From positions 174,046 through 238,045 of the forward strand of contig CAWARY010000003.1 of the NCBI GenBank assembly GCA_963784645.1: DNA of 64,000 bases. Direction: 5' to 3'. The notes under the pieces were generated by a model. The model saw only the letters and a program-made list of their open reading frames with translations, made no database searches and was not told where the DNA came from. Made by a program: the position numbers and the translations under genes. This DNA comes from JBBRVW01 sp963784645. GTDB taxonomy: Bacteria; Actinomycetota; Actinomycetes; JACCUZ01. Every line of letters starts with the position of its first letter. Within the stretch, counting starts at the first letter, position 1. Positions 37,048 to 45,366 of the stretch are shown piece after piece.

Positions 37048-38001
37048 GTGGTGACACCAGGGCAGCCCAGCGCGCCGGCGGGCCGGCCGCTGGACGCGTC
37101 GGTGGCGCGCGTCGCCGGGCCGTGGGAGCACCACATGGTCGCGGCCAACGGCGCCCGGTTCCACGTCGCCGTCATGGGCGACGGCCCGCTGGTCCTGCTG
37201 CTGCACGGCTTCCCGCAGTTCTGGTGGTCGTGGCGGCACCAGCTCCCGGCGCTGGCCGACGCCGGCTTCCGGGTCGCCGCGATGGACCTGCGCGGCTTCG
37301 GCGCGAGCGACAAGCCGCCCCGCGGCTACGACCCCCGCACCCTGGCCGAGGACGCCTCCGGCGTCATCCGGTCGCTCGGCGACCGCGACGCGGTCGTCGT
37401 CGGCCAGGGACTGGGCGGCCTGGTCGCCTGGACCCTCGCCGTCGTGCACCCGCGGCAGGTCCGCCGGCTCGCGGCCGTCTCGATGCCGCATCCCCGACGG
37501 CTGCGCCGCGCGCACCTCACGGACCCGCGGCAGGCGCGCGTCAGCAGCCCGGTGCTCGGCTACCAGGTGCCCGTGCTGCCGGAGCGCCGACTGATAGCCG
37601 ACGACGCCGCGGAGGTCGGGCAGATGCTGCACCGCTGGTCCGGCCCGGGCTTCCCGGACGCCGCGGCCGAGGCGCAGTACCGGCGCGCGGCGCAGATCCA
37701 GGGCGTGGCGCACTGCGCGCTGGAGTCCTACCGCTGGCAGGTCCGCTCGATCCCGCGCACCGACGGCATCCGGTACATGCGCCGGATGGCCAGCCCCGTC
37801 ACGGTCCCGACGCTGCAGGTGCACGGTGAGCTGGACCGCTGCGTGCTTGCCGCCAGCGCTGAGGGCTCCGGCCGCTACGTCGAGGCGCCCTACCGGTGGC
37901 ACCTGATGCCGGAAGTCGGGCACTTCCCGCACGAGGAGGACCCGGTGGCGTTCACGGCGCTGCTGCGCGAGTGGCTCGCCGACCCGAGCCACGAGCAGTG
38001 A
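37048..38001 (+). CDS. ephE: EphE-like alpha/beta-hydrolase with altered nucleophile elbow
   Basis: A 317-residue alpha/beta-hydrolase related to Rv3670 (EphE, putative epoxide hydrolase). LLHGFPQFWWSWRHQLPAL holds the oxyanion HG motif, and DLRGFGASDKPPRGYD is typical. The nucleophile elbow reads G-Q-G121-L-G-G: the residue that should be Asp or Ser is Gly. The late Asp (GELDRCVL) and His (EVGHFPHEE) are present. It may be inactive, may use another residue or may act as a binding protein. It sits between the holin-like gene and the marP operon, as in mycobacteria. Confidence 0.82.
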   Translation: MVTPGQPSAPAGRPLDASVARVAGPWEHHMVAANGARFHVAVMGDGPLVLLLHGFPQFWWSWRHQLPALADAGFRVAAMDLRGFGASDKPPRGYDPRTLAEDASGVIRSLGDRDAVVVGQGLGGLVAWTLAVVHPRQVRRLAAVSMPHPRRLRRAHLTDPRQARVSSPVLGYQVPVLPERRLIADDAAEVGQMLHRWSGPGFPDAAAEAQYRRAAQIQGVAHCALESYRWQVRSIPRTDGIRYMRRMASPVTVPTLQVHGELDRCVLAASAEGSGRYVEAPYRWHLMPEVGHFPHEEDPVAFTALLREWLADPSHEQ

Positions 38002-38014
38002 AGGGCGGCACGAC

Positions 38015-38503
38015 ATGAGCGACGACACGACGGCCGGCGGGACGGCGCGCGACCGGGACCCGGCCGGCCGGGCCCGCAACGCCCGCCCGCGGGACGGTCT
38101 CGGCCGTCCCCTCCCGCACGCCGCCGAGGGCGTCGAGCGCGTCCCGGACGACCTGGTGCTGCCGCCGGCGCAGTCGCTCGTCGAGGCCCAGCGACTGCTC
38201 GACTCCGGCCGGCCGTTCCACGCTCACGAGGTGCTCGAGGGCACGTGGAAGGCGGCTCCCGCCGACGAGCTGGACCTCTGGCAGGGGCTGGCGCAGCTCG
38301 CGGTCGGCCTCACCCACCGGGCCCGCGGCAACGCGACCGGGGCGGCAACCCTGCTGCGGCGCGGCGCCGGCCGCATCCGGTCGTACGCCACCGCGCCGCC
38401 GTACGGCATCGATGTGACCGGCCTGGTCGCCGCGGCCGAGGCGCTGGCCACCGAGCCGCTGGTGCCCGACGAGCCACCGCGCGCCTTCCGGCTGCGCGGC
38501 TGA
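38015..38503 (+). CDS. DUF309 domain protein
   Basis: A 162-residue protein. The family signature RPFHAHEVLEGTWK and the following ELDLWQGLAQLAVGLTHRARGN form the DUF309 helical core (residues about 55-130). The conserved His/Glu pairs suggest metal or ligand binding, but no function is known. It starts 13 bp after ephE at ATG 38015 with GAAGGGCGG upstream. Confidence 0.85.
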   Translation: MSDDTTAGGTARDRDPAGRARNARPRDGLGRPLPHAAEGVERVPDDLVLPPAQSLVEAQRLLDSGRPFHAHEVLEGTWKAAPADELDLWQGLAQLAVGLTHRARGNATGAATLLRRGAGRIRSYATAPPYGIDVTGLVAAAEALATEPLVPDEPPRAFRLRG

Positions 38504-38537
38504 CGCGACATCCCCGGGCACGGGGCAGGATGTCGGC

Positions 38538-39503
38538 ATGCCTGAGGAGGAGCGGTCCGGCGTCCGGCTGACCAACCTCGACCAGCCGCTGCTCCCCGAC
38601 GGCGGCGCCACGAAGCGCGACCTCGTCGACTACCTCGACGCCGTCGCGGACCGGTTCGTTCCGGTGCTCGCCGGCCGCGCCCTCAGCGTCATCCGGGTGC
38701 TGCGCGGCCAGCCGCCGTTCATGCAGAAGAACCTGCCGGCCTACGCCCCCGCCTCGATCGCCACGCTGGAGGTCACGACGCAGGACGGGAAGCGCACGGT
38801 GCGCTACCCCGTCTGCGACGACCGGCAGACGCTGCTGTGGTTCGCCAACCAGCGCGCCGTCGAGTACCACCCGACGCTGTTCCAGGGGCGCACCGCCGAC
38901 GGCCCGACGCACCTGGTCGTGGACCTCGACCCGCCGGCGGGCTCCGACTCGTTCGCGCGCGCCGTGGAGGCGGCGTTCCTCGTACGGCGGGCGCTGGACG
39001 ACGTCGGGATGTCGGCGATGGCCAAGACCAGCGGCGCCAAGGGCGTGCACGTGTTCGTCCCCCTGCACCCCGGGCAGTCGGCGGCCGACGTCGCCGCCGC
39101 GACCCGCGCCGTCGCTGTGCGCGCGGAACGCCTCGACCCGGCGCTGTCGACGACGGCCTTCGTGGTCGAGGAGCGCGGCGGGAAGGTCTTCCTCGACTCG
39201 ACCCGCGCCGGTGGCGCCACCGTGGCGGCCGCCTACAGCCCGCGGCTGCGACCGGGCCTGCCGGTGTCGTTCCCCCTGCCCTGGGACGACCTGGTCGACG
39301 CGTCGCCGGCCGACTTCACGATCGCCAGCGTGCCGGGGCTGCTCGGCGACGCGGACCCGTGGACTGCGCTGATGCCCGCCCCGCAGGTCGTCGCTGCGGA
39401 CCTGGTCGAGGAGGGCCGCACGATCCCCGTCGCCCGGGTGGCGGCCATGCACGAGGGGAAGCGCCGCGCGCGGGCCCGCCGGGCCGCCGGCCCGGACACC
39501 TGA
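38538..39503 (+). CDS. LigD-type primase-polymerase domain protein
   Basis: A 321-residue archaeo-eukaryotic primase-fold polymerase like the PolDom of LigD, used in non-homologous end joining or related repair. VVDLDPP (metal-binding D-x-D), TSGAKGVHVFVPL (S-x-K-G-x-H nucleotide motif) and KVFLDSTRAG (third Asp) are all present, so catalysis looks possible. No ligase or nuclease domain is attached and no ku gene is in view. CAGGAT lies six bases before the ATG, a leaderless pattern. Confidence 0.88.
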   Translation: MPEEERSGVRLTNLDQPLLPDGGATKRDLVDYLDAVADRFVPVLAGRALSVIRVLRGQPPFMQKNLPAYAPASIATLEVTTQDGKRTVRYPVCDDRQTLLWFANQRAVEYHPTLFQGRTADGPTHLVVDLDPPAGSDSFARAVEAAFLVRRALDDVGMSAMAKTSGAKGVHVFVPLHPGQSAADVAAATRAVAVRAERLDPALSTTAFVVEERGGKVFLDSTRAGGATVAAAYSPRLRPGLPVSFPLPWDDLVDASPADFTIASVPGLLGDADPWTALMPAPQVVAADLVEEGRTIPVARVAAMHEGKRRARARRAAGPDT

Positions 39504-39543
39504 CACCCCAGGGGATGCCTGGCGGGGCGCGGTCGGGCGGCGG

Positions 39544-40725
39544 TCAGGCGCAGGTGTCGGTGCTGACGCGGGCGGTGGCGTCGCGGCCCTCGCGGACGAC
39601 CGGCCGCGCCTCCTTCGCGGTCAGCGCGTAGCCGGTGTTCGGGTCGTCGAGGGACTTGGCGAAGATGACGCCGTAGACGTCGCCGGTGGGGCTGAGCAGC
39701 GGGCCGCCGGAGTTGCCCGGCTCGACGTCGGCGTAGAGCGAGTAGACGTCGCGGACCACCTCGGCTCGGTGGTAGATGTCCGGACCGCGCGCCTGGATCT
39801 GGTCGCGCACCCGGGCGGCGACGAGCCGGAACGGCCCGCCGCCGGGGAAGCCGGCCACCACCGCGTCGTCGCCGGTACCGGCCGAGCCGTCGAACGGCAG
39901 CACGGCGGCCCGCAGCCCGGGCACGTAGAGCACCGCGAGGTCGCGGTCCGCGTCGAAGACGACGACCGTCGCGTCGTAGCGCCGGCCCTCGCCGCCGATG
40001 CGCACCTGCGGCGAGTCGACACCCGCCACGACGTGCGCGTTGGTGAGCACGTGCTGCGGCGAGACGACGAAGCCGCTGCCGTCGAGCGTGCGACTGCAGG
40101 TCTGGGCGGTGCCGGTGACCTCGACGACGCTCTGCGCGGCGCGACGCACAGCGGCGTTGCCGGTGACCGTGCCGTCGGGGGCGGGGACCTTGCGGATCCG
40201 CTCCGGTGCGAGCCCGCTGAAGACCGGTGGCAGGGCGGTGTCGTCGAGCACCCGGCGGAACGACGAGAACAACGTGCGGGCGCGGTCGGGCATCACCTGG
40301 TCGACGGCGGCGACGACCTTCGAGTCGCCGATCTCGCGGGACAGCGACGGCAGAGGTCCCGGTCGCAGCGCCGACGCGAGGAACCAGGCGGCCACCAGCA
40401 TCGCGACCACGCTGACCGCCGCGCCGAGCCCGTTGTCGATCGCGCGGGCCGGCCGCCAGGTGATCCGGCTGCGCACCATCGCGCCGAGCCAGCCGAGCGT
40501 CACCTGCCCGACGGTCGCGGCCAGCAGCACCAGCCCGACGGCGAGGATCGACTGGCCGAGGCCGGCGTCGAGTGACGCGACGAGCGACGGCGCGACCAGC
40601 AGACCCACCACGCCGCCGGTCAGGAAACCGGCGAAGGCGAGCACACCGGCGACGAACCCCTGCCGGTAGCCGGAGAAGGCGAACGACACGGCCGACACCA
40701 GGAGCACGAGGTCGAGCCAGTTCAC
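39544..40725 (-). CDS. marP: MarP-like membrane serine protease (CvpA-type N-terminus)
   Basis: A 393-residue protein. Four membrane helices in residues 1-125 (CvpA-like) are followed by a periplasmic chymotrypsin-fold protease. The triad H231 (LTNAHVVAG), D262 (DADRDLAVL) and S339 (EPGNSGGP) matches M. tuberculosis MarP H235/D264/S343. Cys210 and Cys392 match the redox-sensitive disulfide of MarP. MarP is needed for acid and oxidative stress survival and acts on a peptidoglycan hydrolase in mycobacteria. GTG 40725 overlaps the NUDIX gene by GTGA. It is last in the operon nth - thioredoxin-like - NUDIX - marP. Confidence 0.93.
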   Translation of the reverse strand: MNWLDLVLLVSAVSFAFSGYRQGFVAGVLAFAGFLTGGVVGLLVAPSLVASLDAGLGQSILAVGLVLLAATVGQVTLGWLGAMVRSRITWRPARAIDNGLGAAVSVVAMLVAAWFLASALRPGPLPSLSREIGDSKVVAAVDQVMPDRARTLFSSFRRVLDDTALPPVFSGLAPERIRKVPAPDGTVTGNAAVRRAAQSVVEVTGTAQTCSRTLDGSGFVVSPQHVLTNAHVVAGVDSPQVRIGGEGRRYDATVVVFDADRDLAVLYVPGLRAAVLPFDGSAGTGDDAVVAGFPGGGPFRLVAARVRDQIQARGPDIYHRAEVVRDVYSLYADVEPGNSGGPLLSPTGDVYGVIFAKSLDDPNTGYALTAKEARPVVREGRDATARVSTDTCA

Positions 40726-41432
40726 GGGCGGCCCTCCGCGGTCCGGCCGAGCAGGGTCGGGTCGAGCGCCCACGCGGGCAGCTCGCGCACGTCGGCGGCG
40801 TCCCACGGGCGTTCCCAGCCGGCCAGCCGCAGCAGCCGGTCGAGCAGGCCCGCGGTGAAGCCCCACACGAGCAGCCCCGCGGCGTCGAACGCCGGCCCGA
40901 CGAAGCCGCTCGGGTGCGAGACGCGGTACCGGTTCGCCGGGTCGAGCAGCTCGGCGACCGGCACCCGGTGCACCGACGCGACCTCGGCCCGGTCGACCAC
41001 CGACACCGGCGACGGGTCGCGCCACCAGGCGAGCACCGGCGTCACGACGAACCCGCTCGGCGGGAGGAACAGCGCCGGCAGGGTGCCGATGACCCGGACG
41101 CCTGCGGGGTCGAGCCCGGTCTCCTCGGTGGCCTCGCGCAGCGCCGCCGCGGCGTCACCGTCGTCACCGGGGTCGACCCCGCCTCCCGGGAACGCCACCT
41201 GGCCGGCATGGATGCGCATGTCGTGCGCCCGCTCGATGAGCAGCACGTCGGCACCGTCGAGGCCCCTGCCGTCGTCCCCGAACAGGATGAGCACCGCCGC
41301 CGGACGACCACCCTCGTCGGGCGGGAGGAAGGGGCTCAGCTGCTCCGGCCGGACCCGCTCGGCGCGCTCGACCAGCGACCGCAGCCACACCGGCACGTCG
41401 TCGTACGGCGAGGCCCAGCCCGCGGCGCTCAC
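40722..41432 (-). CDS. CoA-type NUDIX hydrolase
   Basis: A 236-residue protein. LLIERAHDMRIHAGQVAFPGGG is the CoA-pyrophosphatase (UPF0035) signature directly before the Nudix box (ALREATEETGL). It probably cleaves coenzyme A or derivatives to 4'-phosphopantetheine and 3',5'-ADP. GTG 41432 overlaps the upstream gene by 4 bp, and its end overlaps marP by 4 bp. Confidence 0.88.
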   Translation of the reverse strand: MSAAGWASPYDDVPVWLRSLVERAERVRPEQLSPFLPPDEGGRPAAVLILFGDDGRGLDGADVLLIERAHDMRIHAGQVAFPGGGVDPGDDGDAAAALREATEETGLDPAGVRVIGTLPALFLPPSGFVVTPVLAWWRDPSPVSVVDRAEVASVHRVPVAELLDPANRYRVSHPSGFVGPAFDAAGLLVWGFTAGLLDRLLRLAGWERPWDAADVRELPAWALDPTLLGRTAEGRP

Positions 41433-42046
41433 AGGGGCACGCCGAGGTACTGCTGCACCAGCTCGTCCAGCTCGGCCCCGGTCGTGATGGCGCCGGCGTG
41501 CCGGCCGGCGAGCGAGCCGTCGGCCGCGTAGAAGAACGTCTGCGGCGGGCCGGCCAGCGGCCGGAGGGCCAGCGTCGTCCGGTCGCCGTCGGTGTCCTGC
41601 ACCGACGGGAACGCCACCCCGAAGTCGCGCGCGGACTGCTCGCCGAACTTCGCTGGCGCCTTGTAGTGCACCCCGAAGAACTGCACCCGGTCCCGCGCCC
41701 GCCGCATGCCGTCGGCCAGCACCGGCATCTCCTCCGAGCAGACCTGGCACCACGCCGCCCAGACGCTGAGAACGGTCGGCGCGCCCCGCAGGTCGGCCAG
41801 CCGCACCGAACGGCCGCCGCCCAGGCAGGGCAGCGTGAGGTCCGGCAGACCACCCGGCACGGCTGCGCGGTGCGGGAGTTCCGGGCAGGACGGCAGCCGG
41901 TACGCCACGCCGGAGACGGTCGGCCGCGGCGGTGCCGTCGTCCCGGCGGGCGCCGGCGTCGCGCCGGACGAGCCGGTGCAGCCGGCCAGCAGCACGCCGA
42001 GGGCCGCCACGGCACCAGCAGTCCGAACGCGGCGCGACCGCTTCAC
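41429..42046 (-). CDS. TlpA/thioredoxin-like lipoprotein
   Basis: A 205-residue exported lipoprotein. The signal peptide ends in the lipobox LLAGC (residues about 19-23), followed by a Pro/Thr linker and a thioredoxin fold with the active site WAAWCQVCSEEMP. QVC replaces the usual GPC between the Cys, and the cis-Pro region is GPPQTFFY. It probably reduces or oxidises extracytoplasmic thiols, possibly including the MarP disulfide. GTG 42046 overlaps nth by 4 bp. Confidence 0.87.
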   Translation of the reverse strand: MKRSRRVRTAGAVAALGVLLAGCTGSSGATPAPAGTTAPPRPTVSGVAYRLPSCPELPHRAAVPGGLPDLTLPCLGGGRSVRLADLRGAPTVLSVWAAWCQVCSEEMPVLADGMRRARDRVQFFGVHYKAPAKFGEQSARDFGVAFPSVQDTDGDRTTLALRPLAGPPQTFFYAADGSLAGRHAGAITTGAELDELVQQYLGVPL

Positions 42047-42804
42047 GCGGACGTCGCCACCTGGGCCGGCGACTTCACCAGCTTCGCGGCCTTGACCGGG
42101 TCCAGCTCGCCCTCGCCGTACGAGGGGCACAGCCGGGCCACCGGGCAGGCGCCGCACGCCGGCTTCTTCGCGTGGCAGCAGCGCCGGCCGTGGAAGATCA
42201 CCCGGTGGCTGAGCATCGTCCAGTCACGCTTCGGGAACAGCGCGCCGACGGCGTGCTCGACCTTGACCGGGTCTGCCTCGGAGGTCCAGCCGAACCGGCG
42301 GGCGAGGCGCCCGACGTGCGTGTCGACGGTGATGCCGGGCACGCCGAAGGCGTTGCCCAGGACGACGTTGGCGGTCTTGCGTCCGATGCCCGGCAGCGTG
42401 ACCAGGTCCTCGAGGCGACCCGGCACCTCGCCGCCGTAGCGCTCGACGAGCGCCTGGCCGAGCCCGATCAGCGAGTGCGTCTTGGCGCGGAAGAAGCCGG
42501 TGGAGTGGATCATCTCCTCCAGCTCGGCGCGGTCGGCGCCCGCGTAGCCGGCCGCTGTCGGGTAACGGCGGAACAGCGCCGGTGTGACCTTGTTGACCCC
42601 GGCGTCCGTGGACTGGGCCGACAGGATCGTCGCCACGACCAGCTCGAGGGGGGTCGTGAAGTCGAGCTCGCAGTGCGCGTCCGGGTAGGTCCCCTGGAGC
42701 AGCTTGTCGATGCGTCGGGCCCGGCGGGTGCGCGCCACCGGGGTCTCGTCGGCGATCCTCGCGGCGCGGGTGGCGATGCTCCGGGGAGTGGGGCTGGCGG
42801 GCAC
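42043..42804 (-). CDS. nth: Endonuclease III
   Basis: DNA glycosylase/AP lyase for oxidised pyrimidines; 253 aa. The helix-hairpin-helix region LVTLPGIGRKTANVVLGNAFG, the catalytic Lys in STDAGVNKVTPALF, the catalytic Asp in ITVDTHVGRLARR and the [4Fe-4S] cluster C-x6-C-x2-C-x5-C (CHAKKPACGACPVARLC) are all intact. It heads the four-gene minus operon ending with marP. Confidence 0.95.
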   Translation of the reverse strand: MPASPTPRSIATRAARIADETPVARTRRARRIDKLLQGTYPDAHCELDFTTPLELVVATILSAQSTDAGVNKVTPALFRRYPTAAGYAGADRAELEEMIHSTGFFRAKTHSLIGLGQALVERYGGEVPGRLEDLVTLPGIGRKTANVVLGNAFGVPGITVDTHVGRLARRFGWTSEADPVKVEHAVGALFPKRDWTMLSHRVIFHGRRCCHAKKPACGACPVARLCPSYGEGELDPVKAAKLVKSPAQVATSA

Positions 42805-42950
42805 GCCTCGACTCTACGGTCCGCCAACAGGGCGTCGACCGTACGGGTGACGAGTGCCCGTGGCTCTCAAGGGACGGGCCCGACCCGACGACCTCGCTCA
42901 GTGACCGGCCCTGCGGACAGCCCGCCGGGAGCACCGGCCAGGAGGAGCAC

Positions 42951-43541
42951 GTGATCACCAGCACCTCGTCGCGCGGTCCGGGGACCGCGACGACCCGCAC
43001 CGACGCCCCGACCGCCCCGCGGTCCGGCGCGGGGGGTTCCGGGCGCCGTCCGGCCGCCGCGAGGCGCCCGGCTGAGCGCGTCGCGCACCTGGAGCACCTC
43101 GGCCTGGAGGCGCTGCGCGACTACCGGCAGGAGCTCATCACCGAGGAGTCCCGGGTCTCGTACTGGCGGCGCATCCTCCAGGCCAGGATCGACAACGCGG
43201 TGGGTACGGACGTCGACCGGCACGCGAGCAGCCGCCTGCGCACCGTCCTCACGAGCCACCAGGAGTCCAGCAGGCGGCTGCAGGTGCTGCCGGTGCACGA
43301 CCCGAGCGGGCTGCCGCCGCTGCCGAACCTGGCGTCGCTGTGGGAGACCGTGGCCGAGGGCGACGACGACACGGAGCTGCTGGGCCGGCTCGCGGCCGCA
43401 GAAGCCGAGCTGTCGGCGTACCGCCGGAGCCTGCACGAGCGCCTCGACGACACGACCAGCGAGCTCATCGCTCGCTACCGCGACGAGCCCGCCCTCGCGC
43501 TGCGTGCGCTGCCGCTGAAGGGCACCCGCGGCGTCGCCTGA
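42951..43541 (+). CDS. RsiG-like protein with two c-di-GMP-binding signatures
   Basis: 196 aa, cytoplasmic. After a disordered Arg/Pro/Ala-rich N-terminus (1-42) come two long helices joined by a loop. Helix 1 carries E66-x3-S70-x2-R73-x3-Q77-x3-D81, exactly the E(X3)S(X2)R(X3)Q(X3)D motif by which the anti-sigma factor RsiG of Streptomyces binds cyclic di-GMP. Helix 2 carries E151-x3-S155-x2-R158-x3-H162-x3-D166, the same motif with Gln replaced by His. RsiG uses two such helices in an antiparallel coiled coil. The partner sigma factor is not in this window. The GTG start has GGAGGAG upstream. Crp is encoded 223 bp downstream. Confidence 0.75.
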   Translation: MITSTSSRGPGTATTRTDAPTAPRSGAGGSGRRPAAARRPAERVAHLEHLGLEALRDYRQELITEESRVSYWRRILQARIDNAVGTDVDRHASSRLRTVLTSHQESSRRLQVLPVHDPSGLPPLPNLASLWETVAEGDDDTELLGRLAAAEAELSAYRRSLHERLDDTTSELIARYRDEPALALRALPLKGTRGVA

Positions 43542-43577
43542 GGTGGTCCCGGCAGGGTGCGCGCTCCCGAGGCCGTC

Positions 43578-43632
43578 GAGTGGCGCGTTGTTGCATGTTG
43601 TACCGGTACAGATCGGCAACAACGCGCCACTC
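43578..43632. repeat. 17-bp perfect inverted repeat upstream of crp
   Basis: GAGTGGCGCGTTGTTGC (43578-43594) is repeated as its exact reverse complement at 43616-43632 around a 21-nt loop that itself contains TGTACCGGTACA, a 12-bp palindrome. It may terminate the RsiG-like gene or act in the leader of crp. No T-run follows. Confidence 0.7.
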
Positions 43633-43764
43633 AACGCATGGGGCCGCCCGCCGGGGACCTTCACCTGGGCGGGCCGACCGTGCCCTTGGCGTCCCAGAAG
43701 GCACGGGTGCGGCAGACTGACAGCCGCCAGTCGGGGCACCCCCGTCGCAAGGAGGCAGCAGAGC

Positions 43765-44496
43765 ATGGACGCCACGGGCGCTGAAGGTCCGGTCGGGTCC
43801 GAGGGAGCGACGGCCGAGGGGCCGGTCGACGGTCTCGGCCGGTCGCCGCTGTTCGCGGCCCTCGAACCTGGCCACCAGCAGGAGCTGCGGTCCCAGATGG
43901 CCGAGGTCCGGCTGGCCCGCGGCCAGGCCCTGTTCAGCGAGGGCGAGCCGGGCGACCGGCTCTACGTCGTGCTCGCCGGCAAGATGAAGCTCGGCCGCCG
44001 CGCCGCCGACGGCCGCGAGAACCTGCTGGCCGTCATGGGTCCGGGCGAGATGTTCGGCGAGCTGTCGCTGTTCGACCCGGGCCCACGCACCGCCACCGCG
44101 ACGGCCATCACCGACACGACGCTGCGGGGCCTCGGCAACGCCGACCTCCAGCCGTGGCTCACCGCGCATCCCGAGGTCGCCACCCAGCTGCTCGCCGCCC
44201 TGGCCCGACGGCTCCGGCGAACCAACGAGGCGATGGCCGACCTCGTGTTCAGCGACGTCCCCGGCCGGGTGGCCAAGGCGCTGCTCGACCTGGCGAAGAA
44301 GTTCGGGGTCGAGGCGGAAGACGGCCTGCGCGTCACCCACGACCTCACCCAGGAGGAGCTGGCCCAGCTGGTCGGTGCCTCCCGCGAGACCGTGAACAAG
44401 GCCCTCGCCGACTTCGCCGGCCGCGGCTTCCTGCGCCTCGAGGGCCGCGGCGTGGTCATCCTCGACCTCGACCGCCTCCGCCGCCGCGCCGGCTGA
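43765..44496 (+). CDS. crp: Crp/Fnr-family cAMP-type regulator (Crp/GlxR)
   Basis: A 243-residue regulator. The cyclic-nucleotide domain (residues about 28-150) has the phosphate-binding cassette GEMFGELSLFDPGPRTATA, where the E-L-S-L and R-T residues match cAMP-binding CRP. A long dimer helix follows, then a winged helix with LTQEELAQLVGASRETVNKALADF as recognition helix. It is homologous to Rv3676/GlxR, a global regulator of carbon and respiratory genes, including acetate metabolism in corynebacteria. AAGGAGG precedes ATG 43765. Confidence 0.93.
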   Translation: MDATGAEGPVGSEGATAEGPVDGLGRSPLFAALEPGHQQELRSQMAEVRLARGQALFSEGEPGDRLYVVLAGKMKLGRRAADGRENLLAVMGPGEMFGELSLFDPGPRTATATAITDTTLRGLGNADLQPWLTAHPEVATQLLAALARRLRRTNEAMADLVFSDVPGRVAKALLDLAKKFGVEAEDGLRVTHDLTQEELAQLVGASRETVNKALADFAGRGFLRLEGRGVVILDLDRLRRRAG

Positions 44497-44522
44497 CCCT
44501 TTCGCGCCTCTCCCGCTGCGCT

Positions 44523-44564
44523 TGTCAGCCTGTGGCGGCGGTATACCGCCGCGACAGGCTGACA
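44523..44564. terminator. 42-bp palindrome between crp and MBL gene, bidirectional terminator
   Basis: The sequence is self-complementary over 42 bp with a single mismatched pair (44534/44553), centred on GGTA/TACC. It lies between the ends of two convergent genes. The strong hairpin forms on both strands; no T-run is present. Confidence 0.7.
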
Positions 44565-44574
44565 GGTCAGCGGG

Positions 44575-45366
44575 TCAGGGTCGGGGCTCGTCGGCGAGGT
44601 AGTCGAGCTGGGCGCGCACGGACAGCTCGGCGGCCGGCCACAGCACCGGGTCGATCTCGGCGTACACCCGGCGGACGACCTCCTCCGGCGTGGTGTCCCC
44701 GGCGGCGAGGGCCGCCCGCACCTGGTCGAGGCGCTGCGCGCGGTGCGCCAGGTACGCCGCCGCGCGCTCGCGCGCGGCACCGCCGGGCGGGCCGTGGCCG
44801 GGCAGCAGGGTGACCGGCAGGTCGAGGTCGCGGATCGCCGCGAGCGAGCTCAGGTACGGTGCGAGACGGCCGTCCGGGTGCGCGACCACCGTGGTGCCCC
44901 GGCCCAGGATCGTGTCGCCGGTGAGCAGCCCCGGCTCGTCGTCGGCGACGACGAGGCTCACCGAGTCGCCCGTGTGCCCCGGAGTTGCGAGCACGCGCAC
45001 CTCCACGCCGCCCACACCGGTGAGCACCGCGCCGCCGGAGAGCGGGTCGGCGTCGACGCAGAACCGCGGGTCGGCGGCAGCCAGCGGGGCACCGGTCATC
45101 TCCTGCAGCGCGAAGGCGCCGTCGGAGTGGTCCGGGTGCCCGTGCGTGAGCAGGACCAGCCCGACCGGCGCGACCCGGCTGACGGCCCCGAGGTGGTCCT
45201 CGTCCAGCGGTCCCGGGTCGACCACCACGGCGAGGTCGCTCCCGGTGGCGCGCAGCACGTAGGTGTTGGTGCCCTCCAGCGTCATCGGCCCCGGGTTGTC
45301 CGCCCGCACCAGCGTCGCCCACGCCGGGATCGGCGCCGGCCCGCCGGCGTACGGGGGGACGGTCAT
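44575..45366 (-). CDS. Metallo-beta-lactamase-fold hydrolase
   Basis: A 263-residue MBL-fold enzyme. THGHPDHSDG supplies the H-x-H-x-D-H zinc site, ATPGHTGDSVS a further His, LLTGDTIL the bridging Asp and LLPGHGPP the last His. The C-terminal helical part resembles the LACTB2-like ribonuclease group. It is homologous in place to Rv3677c. It overlaps the upstream NUDIX gene by 4 bp. Confidence 0.88.
   Translation of the reverse strand: MTVPPYAGGPAPIPAWATLVRADNPGPMTLEGTNTYVLRATGSDLAVVVDPGPLDEDHLGAVSRVAPVGLVLLTHGHPDHSDGAFALQEMTGAPLAAADPRFCVDADPLSGGAVLTGVGGVEVRVLATPGHTGDSVSLVVADDEPGLLTGDTILGRGTTVVAHPDGRLAPYLSSLAAIRDLDLPVTLLPGHGPPGGAARERAAAYLAHRAQRLDQVRAALAAGDTTPEEVVRRVYAEIDPVLWPAAELSVRAQLDYLADEPRP

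Noticed and set aside
38538..39503. Complete LigD/NHEJ system
   Set aside because: Only the polymerase domain is present; no ligase domain, nuclease domain or ku gene occurs in the window.
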